A DNA stretch of 10,569 bases from Irineochytrium annulatum (taxonomy: Eukaryota; Chytridiomycota; Chytridiomycetes; Chytridiales; Chytridiaceae), in contig JADGJL010001061.1 in the NCBI GenBank assembly GCA_027600665.1, forward strand, positions 1 to 10,569, in the 5' to 3' direction. The translations under genes and the position numbers were made by a program. Below are positions 1 through 7,627 of this stretch, piece after piece; position 1 is the first letter of the stretch, and every line of letters starts with the position of its first letter. The notes beneath the pieces are model-generated. The model saw only the letters and a list, made by a program, of their open reading frames with translations, was not told the DNA's origin and searched no databases.

Positions 1-123
1 TCTTATTCAAATTCTCACTGGCAAAAACTAATTGGCTAATCCACTACTTACTACACTTGACGTCAGGCAATATAAAAATACTACAGACAAAAAATAAAAT
101 GATATAAAACTAATAATCAAGAA
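1..123. other. AT-rich flank without a gene
   Basis: This is the 3' flank of the minus-strand gag-like frame that stops at 124. It is strongly AT-rich, unlike the GC-rich coding sequence next to it. No long open frame, tRNA-like fold or terminal repeat is visible. On the minus strand a pyrimidine-rich run ending in TCTGTAG (about 79-89) could be a splice acceptor, but nothing downstream is in the window to test it. Confidence 0.4.
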
Positions 124-2829
124 TTAATAAATTCCAACAAGCGTGGGGCTAGGGGCATCCTCGCAGGCCGGCTCGGTAAGTGTCGGAGAGCATACCGGTG
201 ACGGAGTGGCGGGGTACGACTGTGTAGAGTCGGCGGGGTCAAGTAGCGCTACGTCGGCGGGGAGAACCCGTGGGGTTGTAAGCGAACGTATGGCCATCTC
301 GGATTGTGCATCGTTAATAAAATATGCTTCAAATTCCGGAGTCATAGTAGAAGGGGTGAGCCCCTTAGCAGCAAGCACACATGCCATCGCGCACCCAACT
401 GGTGTCGTCGACGGGGCCAACGCAGGTAGAGTAGCTTTGATGGAAAGTGGTGGCATCATGATGAAATCTCGTATTGAATCAAGAGTGTGTATTGAAAGTG
501 TGTTCGTGCTCGCAATTAAAATGATAGGAGTGCTAGAAATCGAGTCTAAGATGGTGTTAACCTCTTCGTCACTCGCAGCGACGCAGAGGGCGTAGTGCAG
601 CGAAGCAGAGCCATCAGAAGGTGAGATACTAATAATGGAGTGTTGTAGACGTAGTAAGTGTGAAAAATCATGAGAAATCTCAGGGCCAGTTAGGGTCATC
701 GAAATTACGCAGGTAGGGAAGAAATGTGATAATATAGTGTCCAGAACAAAGTGAGGAATGGAAAATGTAGGTGAGGGAAGTTGTGGCTCTGCAAGCACAT
801 TAGAGGCGGTTGGCAACGTTAATAAATCATGTGTTTGCTCACATTTTGTCGGCGTCAGTGTCATATTGTCTGTTGAATCAGCATGGCCCTTCGACTCAAA
901 CGCGCGGGCCAAGGTGCTGAGTATAAGGTCTCTATCAGGGCACTCGTCGAGGAAATGGTCATTATCGCCGGGCGCCGGGCAATACTTTCGACGGTCCTCA
1001 CGGCTGCGAGATGGTGCACGGGAGTCAAAAGCATCGCCACGGTCACGGGGGCGCCAGTCAGAGCGCTGTAGTGATGCCGAGGACCCAGAGGCAGCTCGTG
1101 TAGGATATCCAGCGCGAAAAGCTCCAGTAGGGCTCTGGTGATGATCCATAGTGTAAGTAGAGTCGTTGTCGTGCGCGGAACGGCCTGCATGGTCATGGCG
1201 GTTGGCGGCCTCAAACGCATGAGCACGTCGCAGCTCCTCAGAAAATTCAGACGGTCGGTGAGTCATTTCATAGACAAATTGGGTGGCCATATCGTGGTCA
1301 CCATAGTCGCATTCGGCGGCGGCGTCGTCAATTCGCTGTAAGAAGGCGTTGTATTTTTCGTCGGAGACACGCATGCCAGGGAAGATGGTCTCGTTGAGCG
1401 GAATCTCCAGCATCGTGTTGACCAGAGGGCGAACGTTTTCGCGGCGAGCACGTCGATCGTAGTCGTAGGACTGTTGGCGCATCTCCTCCCGGATCATTTT
1501 GCGAACGTCCGCAGGCGATGGCGTGGCGGCAGAGGTAGGTGCAGGCAGGCCAGCGTTGCGAAGCTCGGCAATGCGCAGGATCTTCTTGAGCTCCTCAACA
1601 ATGCGGTCGAGACTGTATCGTGGCTTCCTTGAGCTGTCGCGGTGGGCCTTATCCCAGTTCCTCAGCTGGTCGCGAAGGAGGGCAGCGATGTTAGGGCCGC
1701 CGGCGTCGACGAAGCGCTTGATGCGTTCAAGCTCATTTCTCTGCCTTGGCATGTCACGGCAGATGACGGTGAACTTGGTAATGGCGTCACGGACGGAGTT
1801 AATGTCGGTAGGTACCCAGGTGAAGGCGTTGTAGTCGACCTCGTAGCGTCCAAGGTCGACGTTGTAAAATTGTCGTAGTTTTGTTTTCAAGGAATCCCAT
1901 GTAGGGCAATCCTCGAGGGCGACGTAGTCCCCAAAGGCAGCAGCGTCCTTGATGAAGACAGTGGTCGTGCGTCCGTATCGGAAGGCCTCGTCGACACTCC
2001 AGAATGGCTGTGAGGCGAGGTGTGGCGGTGTACCAGGTGGGTTTACATTCCGCTGAATCAGGCTTTCAATGCTCCGTATCCACGTGTTGATGGCGGTGTG
2101 CTCGGTGGATGCGAGCTTGGTCGCTTTGTAGTCGTCGATAAAGCTCTTTGCTTTCAATGCGTCCCTCTTGAAGTGCTTGCTGGTCCGCGTGTCCGACGCA
2201 GACGAGGATGATGGCGACCTCAAGCGTGAGCGTGAGGGCGACTGTGAGTCAGAACTCTCGCTGGAAGACGAAGAAGGACTGGACGAGCTTGATGGCGAAC
2301 TGTCGCGGTGACGACGATGCCTGCGTGTGCGTCGTGAAGAGCGTGAGCTCCCCTTGTTGCTACGGTGCAAGGAGGACTTCTTGTGCGCGGTGGTGGTCCA
2401 ATCATCGCGTGCCTGGTGCGAGCGCGGTCGAGGCATCTCATCCTGGCGCATGGCGTGGCGGTCATGGCCATGTTGGCTGTCGGCGGGGCTCTCTGCACGC
2501 TGAACTCGCACGGGGCCGTCAGCAATGCCCAGATGGCCGTAGCGTGGCCCAGGGGGAGGCGCATGACGGCTGCGTGCAGAAGGTTGGTGCGATGGGGATG
2601 GCGCGGTGGTGGCGTGGGCGTCTGTCAGCTGCTCGGGCTCCGAGAACGCGTAGCGCCCGGAGTGCGTAGAGGTGTAATCTGTCAATGCACATGGTGTAAG
2701 AGCCTCGTACAGGTCAATAATGTCATTGACGAAGCACTCACGGTGGCGAGGCACAGAGGTGCGACGGGCGTCCATCACGAAGGGCGAGGGCGTCGTGAAG
2801 TGCTGCGCCGAGGTTAGGGCGACGGGCAC
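124..2829 (-). CDS. Gag-like retroelement protein (SR-rich, capsid-like, degenerate zinc knuckle)
   Basis: The frame is open for 901 codons. The first codon is GTG; the first ATG is residue 19 (2775-2773), and the frame is also open upstream of 2829, so the true start is uncertain. Residues 1-155 are Pro/Ser/His-rich. Residues 157-215 form an Arg/Ser tract with serine runs. Residues 219-425 are predicted-helical, and the segment PTWDSLKTKLRQFYNVD (309-325) resembles the Trp-containing part of retrotransposon gag/capsid domains. Residues 617-630 have the spacing of a CX2CX4HX4C knuckle (C617, H625, C630), but P620 stands where the second Cys belongs. The C-terminal 270 residues are Ser/Thr/Pro-rich with hydrophobic stretches (about 690-775) that I do not recognise. 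Known: Gag binds element RNA and builds particles. Inferred: this is the Gag of an LTR-type element whose pol, if any, lies left of base 1. An SR-rich host RNA-binding protein is the alternative. Confidence 0.6.
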   Translation of the reverse strand: MPVALTSAQHFTTPSPFVMDARRTSVPRHRECFVNDIIDLYEALTPCALTDYTSTHSGRYAFSEPEQLTDAHATTAPSPSHQPSARSRHAPPPGPRYGHLGIADGPVRVQRAESPADSQHGHDRHAMRQDEMPRPRSHQARDDWTTTAHKKSSLHRSNKGSSRSSRRTRRHRRHRDSSPSSSSSPSSSSSESSDSQSPSRSRLRSPSSSSASDTRTSKHFKRDALKAKSFIDDYKATKLASTEHTAINTWIRSIESLIQRNVNPPGTPPHLASQPFWSVDEAFRYGRTTTVFIKDAAAFGDYVALEDCPTWDSLKTKLRQFYNVDLGRYEVDYNAFTWVPTDINSVRDAITKFTVICRDMPRQRNELERIKRFVDAGGPNIAALLRDQLRNWDKAHRDSSRKPRYSLDRIVEELKKILRIAELRNAGLPAPTSAATPSPADVRKMIREEMRQQSYDYDRRARRENVRPLVNTMLEIPLNETIFPGMRVSDEKYNAFLQRIDDAAAECDYGDHDMATQFVYEMTHRPSEFSEELRRAHAFEAANRHDHAGRSAHDNDSTYTMDHHQSPTGAFRAGYPTRAASGSSASLQRSDWRPRDRGDAFDSRAPSRSREDRRKYCPAPGDNDHFLDECPDRDLILSTLARAFESKGHADSTDNMTLTPTKCEQTHDLLTLPTASNVLAEPQLPSPTFSIPHFVLDTILSHFFPTCVISMTLTGPEISHDFSHLLRLQHSIISISPSDGSASLHYALCVAASDEEVNTILDSISSTPIILIASTNTLSIHTLDSIRDFIMMPPLSIKATLPALAPSTTPVGCAMACVLAAKGLTPSTMTPEFEAYFINDAQSEMAIRSLTTPRVLPADVALLDPADSTQSYPATPSPVCSPTLTEPACEDAPSPTLVGIY

Positions 2830-3857
2830 AGGCCGCAGGGGTGTGGCGTGAAGTGTTGCCGAGACGGTGAGACCGTGTGCACGCGGTCGATCGGGTCGTA
2901 CATGACGTGCGGCGTCGAAGGCGTGAAGAAAGGACCTGAGCTGGGCATGGTAGCAGCAGGGTGAGGGCGGAACGGCGAGTTTGATGGCAGTCGTTCCCCT
3001 GTAGGCAAATGTTTAATACACAATTGTGTTTGAAGTGAATGAGACCGCATACCAGCAGAGCTGCGGCGTGCAGCGTCCTCAGGGGGCGTAGAGCGCGGGC
3101 GAGGTGGCTGGTGGGCGTCAGCTGGCGTCGGCGATGTAGCCAGGAACGACTGGAACTCCATGTACGCGGTGTGCAGCGAACGGGCGGAGGTCACGGCAGG
3201 TGGGTCGGCGGGCGGCAGCGTCACGTTTGGTGAAGGTGGAGAGCGCGAGATTGTGATGGTAGGTGACGATCCGGGTTGCAGCGTCTTCGGTGGGACCTCG
3301 GCAGCCAACGGAGCCTCCCCTAGGGGGTGGTTTTCTGTAGTGGTAATATCAGAATGTAGCATTCGTGTATGTGCATATAGAAAGGCCCTACCGCTGTCCT
3401 CAGACGTAGGAGTCCCGGTCGGCGGCAGCGTGGCGATCGGGCTGCCTCCTGCTCGTCGAGGAGCAGGACCGGCGGTCTCGTCGTGTACGGTAGGTGCTGT
3501 GATGCCATGGTTAGAGCATGCATCGTAAGTGTAGGTGGTGTACCGACCTCGTTCTGGCGGGGCGGCCTCGTTGCTCCCTCCTACTCGTCGAGGAGCAGGA
3601 CCAGCGGTCGGCGTTGCGCCAGCCAGGTCGTCGGGTAGGGGACCACGAGGGGACTCTCCCTCCGTGTGGATTGAGCCTGCAAGGGCGGTGAGTGGCGGTG
3701 CATAGGTCCCAAGGTGAGATGATAGCAAACCTTCATCGTCGGGTTCGGGCGATGCGGGTCCGTCCTTGGGCGTGAGGCCCAGCGAGCGCGAACCTGCAAT
3801 GGTAGGAAGGCCCAATAGGCGATGAGAATCATGTAAATCCATAGGGTCGTCGATCAT
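2814..3857 (-). CDS. Unrecognised Pro/Ser-rich frame of the gag-like locus
   Basis: This frame has 347 codons from an ATG at 3857. That ATG overlaps the stop of the preceding frame (ATGA), and the 3' end overlaps the gag-like frame by 16 bases. The same reading frame stays open upstream of the ATG to at least 4200. Between about 4090 and 3860 nearly every third codon position is G or C, which suggests the real protein begins further upstream and that the ATG is not the true start. The product is Pro/Ser/Thr-rich and low in hydrophobic core. Two copies of the peptide TAGPAPRR[V/A]GGS sit at residues 84-95 and 128-139, encoded by a 36-base repeat. No catalytic motif or known domain was recognised. 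The C-terminal peptide QHFTPHP resembles QHFTTPSP at the start of the next frame. It could be a middle segment of one broken polyprotein or a separate accessory frame. Confidence 0.45.
   Translation of the reverse strand: MIDDPMDLHDSHRLLGLPTIAGSRSLGLTPKDGPASPEPDDEGLLSSHLGTYAPPLTALAGSIHTEGESPRGPLPDDLAGATPTAGPAPRRVGGSNEAAPPERGRYTTYTYDACSNHGITAPTVHDETAGPAPRRAGGSPIATLPPTGTPTSEDSGRAFLYAHTRMLHSDITTTENHPLGEAPLAAEVPPKTLQPGSSPTITISRSPPSPNVTLPPADPPAVTSARSLHTAYMEFQSFLATSPTPADAHQPPRPRSTPPEDAARRSSAGMRSHSLQTQLCIKHLPTGERLPSNSPFRPHPAATMPSSGPFFTPSTPHVMYDPIDRVHTVSPSRQHFTPHPCGLCPSP
3441..3608. repeat. 36-base direct repeat pair with hairpin potential
   Basis: Bases 3441-3476 and 3573-3608 match at 33 of 36 positions and lie 132 bases apart, so the repeat keeps the reading frame. 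On the minus strand both encode TAGPAPRR[V/A]GGS. The first copy also forms an inverted repeat with 8-bp arms (3447-3454 and 3461-3468) around a 6-base loop; the second copy has one mismatch in the arms. Confidence 0.8.
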
Positions 3858-4447
3858 ACCTGTATAATGACCAGGTAGAGGGGCGTCCTGCTTGCCCCAA
3901 GAGGGGTCGAGGGCAGCGAGGGCCGCAGCGGCGTCCTGGTTGATGGTGAGGTGGTACAGGAGGAGGGTGGCGTCGTCGCGGCCGTCCTGTTCGTCGCCAT
4001 CCTTGGGGTGGGCGCTCGCAGTGGCGCAGAGCGAGGAGACAGGCGGGGGGCACAGGCGCGCGGCGGCGAGCTCCTCGGCGGTAAGTGCGTCTTGTTGGAT
4101 TCGTGGTGTGATGGTGAGTAGCCGGACAAGCGTGGAGCATCTTGGATGGCGGCGTGCGTCAGAGTGTCGATGCCTGTGGTGCTCTCGCGGGCTGTGGTGA
4201 GTATGTCGTCGTTGGGGACCTCCAGGGCCGCGTGGAGACGGACTTGGTCAGCACGGGCATCGCGCACGACGTTCAGGAGTAGCGGTCCGGGTTGTCCCTC
4301 GATGGTCTCGTCGCCGAAGCGCGCACAGACCCAGGTGAGTCGGCCGGTGGAAGGCACGTACAGTGGTAGGTAGACGGGGTCGGTCCCTGGTGGCCCCCGG
4401 CGGCGGGCGACGCGGGCTTCGCGTAGGCGCGCTGTAGATATATGCAT
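3854..4447 (-). CDS. Unrecognised upstream frame; only its first half looks coding
   Basis: This frame has 197 codons from an ATG at 4447. Residues 1 to about 110 read like an ordinary protein, with varied composition and G/C-rich third positions (for example the segment TWVCARFGDETIEGQPGPLL). After about residue 115 it becomes a monotonous Pro/Arg/Ser/Thr string, while the neighbouring frame (that of 3857-2814) takes on natural composition. So the coding frame probably switches near 4095-4145 and the second half is a shadow. A splice-acceptor-like sequence (ATATATCTACAG, ending 4432) lies only five codons after the ATG, so the ATG may fall in an intron and the exon may begin at 4431. No known domain was seen. 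Context places it at the 5' end of the gag-like locus. Function unknown. Confidence 0.4.
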   Translation of the reverse strand: MHISTARLREARVARRRGPPGTDPVYLPLYVPSTGRLTWVCARFGDETIEGQPGPLLLNVVRDARADQVRLHAALEVPNDDILTTARESTTGIDTLTHAAIQDAPRLSGYSPSHHESNKTHLPPRSSPPRACAPRLSPRSAPLRAPTPRMATNRTAATTPPSSCTTSPSTRTPLRPSLPSTPLGASRTPLYLVIIQV

Positions 4448-4819
4448 GGTAAATCAGTGGCTTGTAATCAAGGGGAGTCTATTCAGATAGCTTATCCGTC
4501 AAGATCAATCAGAAAGGCTAATAAGAAAAGCTTAATACTGAAAAAGGCTGTGTAGCAATGGTCTCCGTAGGTTGAAAGGAAATAAACTTCTTTTTATTGG
4601 TTTTGTGTGATTTTTTGTGAAGTCAAAGTGAGTCGACGAGGGGTACAGATGTTAAACAAACTAGTTTATACACGAAAAGAGGTAGGTCAGAAACCTCTCA
4701 AAAGCGACGAAGTGTGTAAAGAAAGAGTGCAGATGCGAGGCCCTCCCGAGGGGCCAAGAGTCAACAAGGTAATGTGTAAATCAAAAGCACTGAAGAGTGA
4801 ATAAATGTGCAGTCCTTAC
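4432..4819 (-). other. Gene-free AT-rich gap; candidate intron or 3' UTR
   Basis: No convincing frame is seen in these 388 bases, and composition drops sharply in GC compared with both sides. On the minus strand the stretch starts with a donor-like GTAAGG (4819-4814) and ends with an acceptor-like ATATATCTACAG (ending 4432), with a TGATTTAC branch-like site just before it. The upstream frame stops at 4823, three bases before the donor, so an intron would have to follow a stop codon or be used by another isoform. The alternative is the 3' UTR of the upstream frame; a minus-strand AATAAA at 4598-4593 would fit a polyadenylation signal. Confidence 0.3.
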
Positions 4820-4822
4820 AGA

Positions 4823-6081
4823 TCACGATTCGGCGCCGGACGAGGTGGCGACAGGGGCATCCTCGCGGTCAACCAGGTCACGGATCGATCGAGCCGAACG
4901 AGCGGAGCCGGCCTGCGAGGAGGCGCGACGAGATGGGTCGGAGATCTTCGGGGGGAGCGGTGGCGGCGGCGGAACACCCAGGTGACCGTGCGTCGGCGGG
5001 GTGGTTGCGAACGGGCCACGGGGAGGTGGGAGTGTCCAAAGGCGCTGGTAAGACTGACGATCCCCTTGCTCAGATCGCACACGCAGTTTGGCGACGGTGT
5101 CACCGAGGTCGGAGCCGGGGTTGCGGGCGGCGTTGGCGAGGGTGACGGCGGACGGTGGGCCCTGGCGACGATGGGCTCCGTGGACGTACGGGTGATGGCG
5201 GGCTTCGGGCGCCAGCGGGTGACGAGGCGGCAGCAGGGCGTACGAGGGCTCGATGCGGCCGACGATGACGGTGGCGTGAGGGTCCGCTGGTCTGTGGTAG
5301 ATCGGGATCGAAGGGATGGCCAAGTTGGCCCCCTCTGAATAAAATGTAAAGGTCAATAAAGTTATTGAGAATACTAAGAACGAACCCCGTGCGCAGGCAA
5401 TAATAGCTTGTGCGCGCAGATACTTCTCCGTCCCAGGCTCGTAGGTTGCAATGTACTGGGCGGCGGCCTTCACTTGGTTCTCGCGCTCGCGCTGACGATC
5501 CTTGTCGGCCTTATCAGCGATCAGTTGCGCAGTGTAACGGGCCTCGCAGCGGTTGAGAGCGTCGTTGAGGTCGCGGAGGACGGTAACAGGTAGTTGAAAC
5601 AGGTTGCTGGGGATCACCGGTATCCCAAGCGGGCGAGGCTCCTTAGCGACGAGGGCGGCGTGGCGCTGGCGTAGACCTCGTGCGTAGAAGGCGAAACGAC
5701 CCCTCCACTCAATGATAGCGTTGCGTAAAAATAGGTTGATCTGTTCCAGCGACTCCGTGTTGAAGCCGATGAACAGGAGAATATCCGGACACAAAAATAG
5801 TAGCTCGTCACGAATACGCTCAGCGTATGACTCCCGCGTCTCCAGCGGAACGCTCTCGGCAGGGTAAAATGGCGTTGAGAAAATAACGTCCACGTCCTCG
5901 CGACGAAAGTTCCTCAAAACTTCGACGTCGACGAACGCGAGAATGTCCGAGTGTGCCTTCTTCCCTTCACCAGCGTCGTTGGCGGCGGGGCTGTTGTTGT
6001 TGTTGGATGCTCGGTTTTTACGATAACCAGAGCCAGGGCCGGGGTTACGACCTCCACGCCCGCGACGGTTGTTGGTGCGCA
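4823..6081 (-). CDS. Unrecognised RGG/Pro-rich frame lacking methionine
   Basis: The frame is open from 6430 to a TGA at 4823-4825, but the first codon is GTG and no methionine occurs in the other 534 residues. The stretch upstream of 6082 consists of repeat-motif sequence, and a strong minus-strand acceptor (TTTTCAATTACAG, ending 6082) lies where normal protein-like sequence begins. I therefore take 6081 as an exon start. From there come a basic RGG/Asn-rich segment (about residues 118-146 of the long frame), then a mixed alpha/beta-like region (160-335) ending in a charged KADKDRQRERENQ stretch. A hydrophobic patch follows (about 350-365) that may be a short intron read through. Last is a Pro-rich tail with a PPPPPLPP run near 487-494. 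No family was recognised. The RGG and Pro-rich regions suggest an RNA-binding or structural protein, possibly part of the same element as the gag-like locus. Confidence 0.45.
5993..6005. repeat. Short GTT trinucleotide run
   Basis: Four GTT units in a row encode the NNNN run in the minus-strand frame. This is a small microsatellite with no further signal. Confidence 0.7.
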
Positions 6082-6100
6082 CTGTAATTGAAAATGAACG
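6082..6100 (-). promoter_or_regulatory. Splice acceptor candidate
   Basis: On the minus strand the tract CGTTCATTTTCAATTACAG is pyrimidine/T-rich and ends in ACAG. It separates repeat-motif sequence from the protein-like frame that follows. Because the downstream frame lacks any Met codon, an upstream exon supplying the start is needed, which supports use of this site. No donor could be assigned. Confidence 0.45.
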
Positions 6101-6166
6101 TGGTGAGAGGGGTGAATCCTTCCACAGTCTGTAGTGGTATGTAGCACAAACAGAAAGATCGTCCCT

Positions 6167-6342
6167 GCCTCGCAACAGGAAGACAACCCTGCCTCGCGGC
6201 GATAAAAATGAAATGGCACTCAAGACGCCTCGCAGCGTCGGTGCTCGTCCCAACAACAGGGTTCCAACGCCTCGCAGCTCGCCGGGCCTCGCGGCTTTCA
6301 CCTCGCGGTGGGCTTCAGGAGGGCAAAGAGCGGCCTCGCAGC
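6167..6342. repeat. Cluster 1 of a degenerate GCCTCGCRGC motif
   Basis: Seven copies of the 10-mer GCCTCGC[A/G][G/A]C or a one-to-two-base variant start at 6167, 6191, 6227, 6269, 6286, 6300 and 6333. All are in the same orientation, at irregular spacings of 14 to 42 bases. The cluster is followed by sequence similar to that after the second cluster (an A-rich stretch with CAGAAAT). It lies upstream of the minus-strand frame. It may be a dispersed repeat family or an array of protein-binding sites; the role is unknown. Confidence 0.6.
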
Positions 6343-6457
6343 GGCGCTCCGCCAGAAATCGACAAAGGAAACAGAAATCCGCCAACCGGAGGTCGGTGGG
6401 GATGTAAAAGATCGTAGGAAGAATGCTCACTTTGCTTGCACAGTCCAGCAGGTTACA

Positions 6458-7522
6458 ATGGTCTTGATTCGAGGCAGGTAGGTGCTCGTCGGGGTGTTAG
6501 TGATGAATGCTCAAGGGTGGTCGTCAAACTTTCAAGCCGCCCTTTCGCTGAAATCTGCTGAAGTCCCAGGACGGCATGGCAGTCCCGCTCCTCCACGCGC
6601 AGGGCGCGGACTGGCCGCCACACGGTGGGTAAAGGGACGCGTTTCTTACCTTTTTATATGAGTTTTTGTGAAGCTTTGTAGTTACCTTACATAGCCTTTT
6701 GTGGCGATCACTAACTTTCTTTATTATGACACATGGTCCGGCGGCGCGGCGGACGGCGGCTCGACTGAGGGCTTCGACCCTACCCTCGTGGGCGCGCTGT
6801 GCCCGTCCCGGGGTGGTTTTAACTGGTTTTCTCTGACGCTGTACCTCTTTGTGAGTGGTTTTGAACGCTTTTTGCATCATTTCGAACGGTTTATTGTACT
6901 AATCATGCTCAAAATCGCCAGGATACGATCATATGCGCCTCGCCCCGTTCCCGGAACCTTTTTCGCGGGCGGTCCGTCGGGTCACGGGGGTACATGTCGC
7001 CCCATGTGGCGACATGGCGGGTCCTTCCTAAACTTCGTCTAATCTTCTCGTTACCCCGCAGGCCAGCTCGGGCATGTCTGGAGGCCACGTGGGCTCAGCG
7101 GGACGGTCTGGACGTGAGTATTGGTTGAATTATGGGCGATCGACGAACTTTCCTGCGCTGCAATTTTCTTCATAACTCACCCAATGATGATGCTAATGCG
7201 CCAAAACCTTCAGGACAGGACAGGAAACCCCCGGCGAGGTTCTGGGACGACTTACAGCCGGTTCGGAGGTAATTACTTTTCATGTGCAGTCCCAAGTGGT
7301 GACTAACTTGTCGTCTTTAATCACGACGGGCCTTCGCCGGTGTACTCTGTGCACTTATCTCGACATATGGTGCAAGTGGCTCGTGTGCCAGGTGAGTGTA
7401 GCGTGTGTTATTAAGGCTCAAAAATTTTACGTGTAGTACACGGAGCGGCTTCGAGCGGGCGGGATGGCGCCAAATTGCGCGAGGACGTCGGGGGACGTCT
7501 CGTCACTACGTTCTGGACGTAG
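6458..7522 (+). other. Candidate multi-exon transcript with short GC-rich exons
   Basis: There is no long frame, but GC-rich blocks alternate with AT-rich spacers that carry plus-strand GT-AG signals. Possible exons are 6458-6477 (starting ATG), 6570-6624, one around 6770-6812 or extending to 6850, 6922-6989, 7062-7113, 7214-7268, one ending 7391, and 7437-7522. Donors are GTAGGT 6478, GTGGGT 6625, GTGAGT 6851, GTACAT 6990, GTGAGT 7114, GTAATT 7269, GTGAGT 7392 and GTGAGT 7523. Acceptors are CCCAG 6569, GCCAG 6921 (with TACTAAT before it), CCGCAG 7061 and TTCAG 7213. Joining 6922-6989, 7062-7113 and 7214-7268 leaves two alternative frames open, both Gly/Arg-rich, so the product cannot be fixed. 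It could be a real spliced gene, a spliced non-coding RNA or chance. An AATAAA lies at 7845-7850. Confidence 0.3.
6993..7016. repeat. Perfect 9-bp hairpin
   Basis: The arms CATGTCGCC (6993-7001) and GGCGACATG (7008-7016) are perfectly complementary around a 6-base loop CCATGT. It lies outside any convincing coding frame, three bases into the candidate intron that starts at 6990. No T-run follows, so it is not a bacterial-type terminator. Confidence 0.75.
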
Positions 7523-7627
7523 GTGAGTGTGTAGTGTAGCTGTAGGAGTGTAGTTGCATAAATCATGCATAATACATATAAGTATGCTGCAAGTCAAGCA
7601 TCCCTGTGCTATGACAGCCAACTCTCC

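Noticed and set aside
2208..2817. Plus-strand frames of about 150 codons opposite the SR-rich region
   Set aside because: Reverse-complement shadow of repeated Ser/Arg codons.
2814..3857. Coupled translation through the ATGA overlap at 3857-3854
   Set aside because: The downstream frame has strong coding composition well upstream of this ATG, so the overlap is probably accidental.
3829..4140. 103-codon minus frame, Arg/Pro/His-rich
   Set aside because: Third frame under the well-supported high-GC3 frame; composition typical of out-of-frame GC-rich sequence.
4805..5338. 177-codon plus-strand frame and its overlapping neighbour
   Set aside because: Antisense to the Pro-rich end of the minus-strand frame; Gly/Arg/Val-rich shadow composition and no domain.
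6524..6880. 118-codon minus frame, Lys/Arg-rich
   Set aside because: Spans alternating GC/AT blocks, has no recognisable domain and conflicts with plus-strand splice-like signals.
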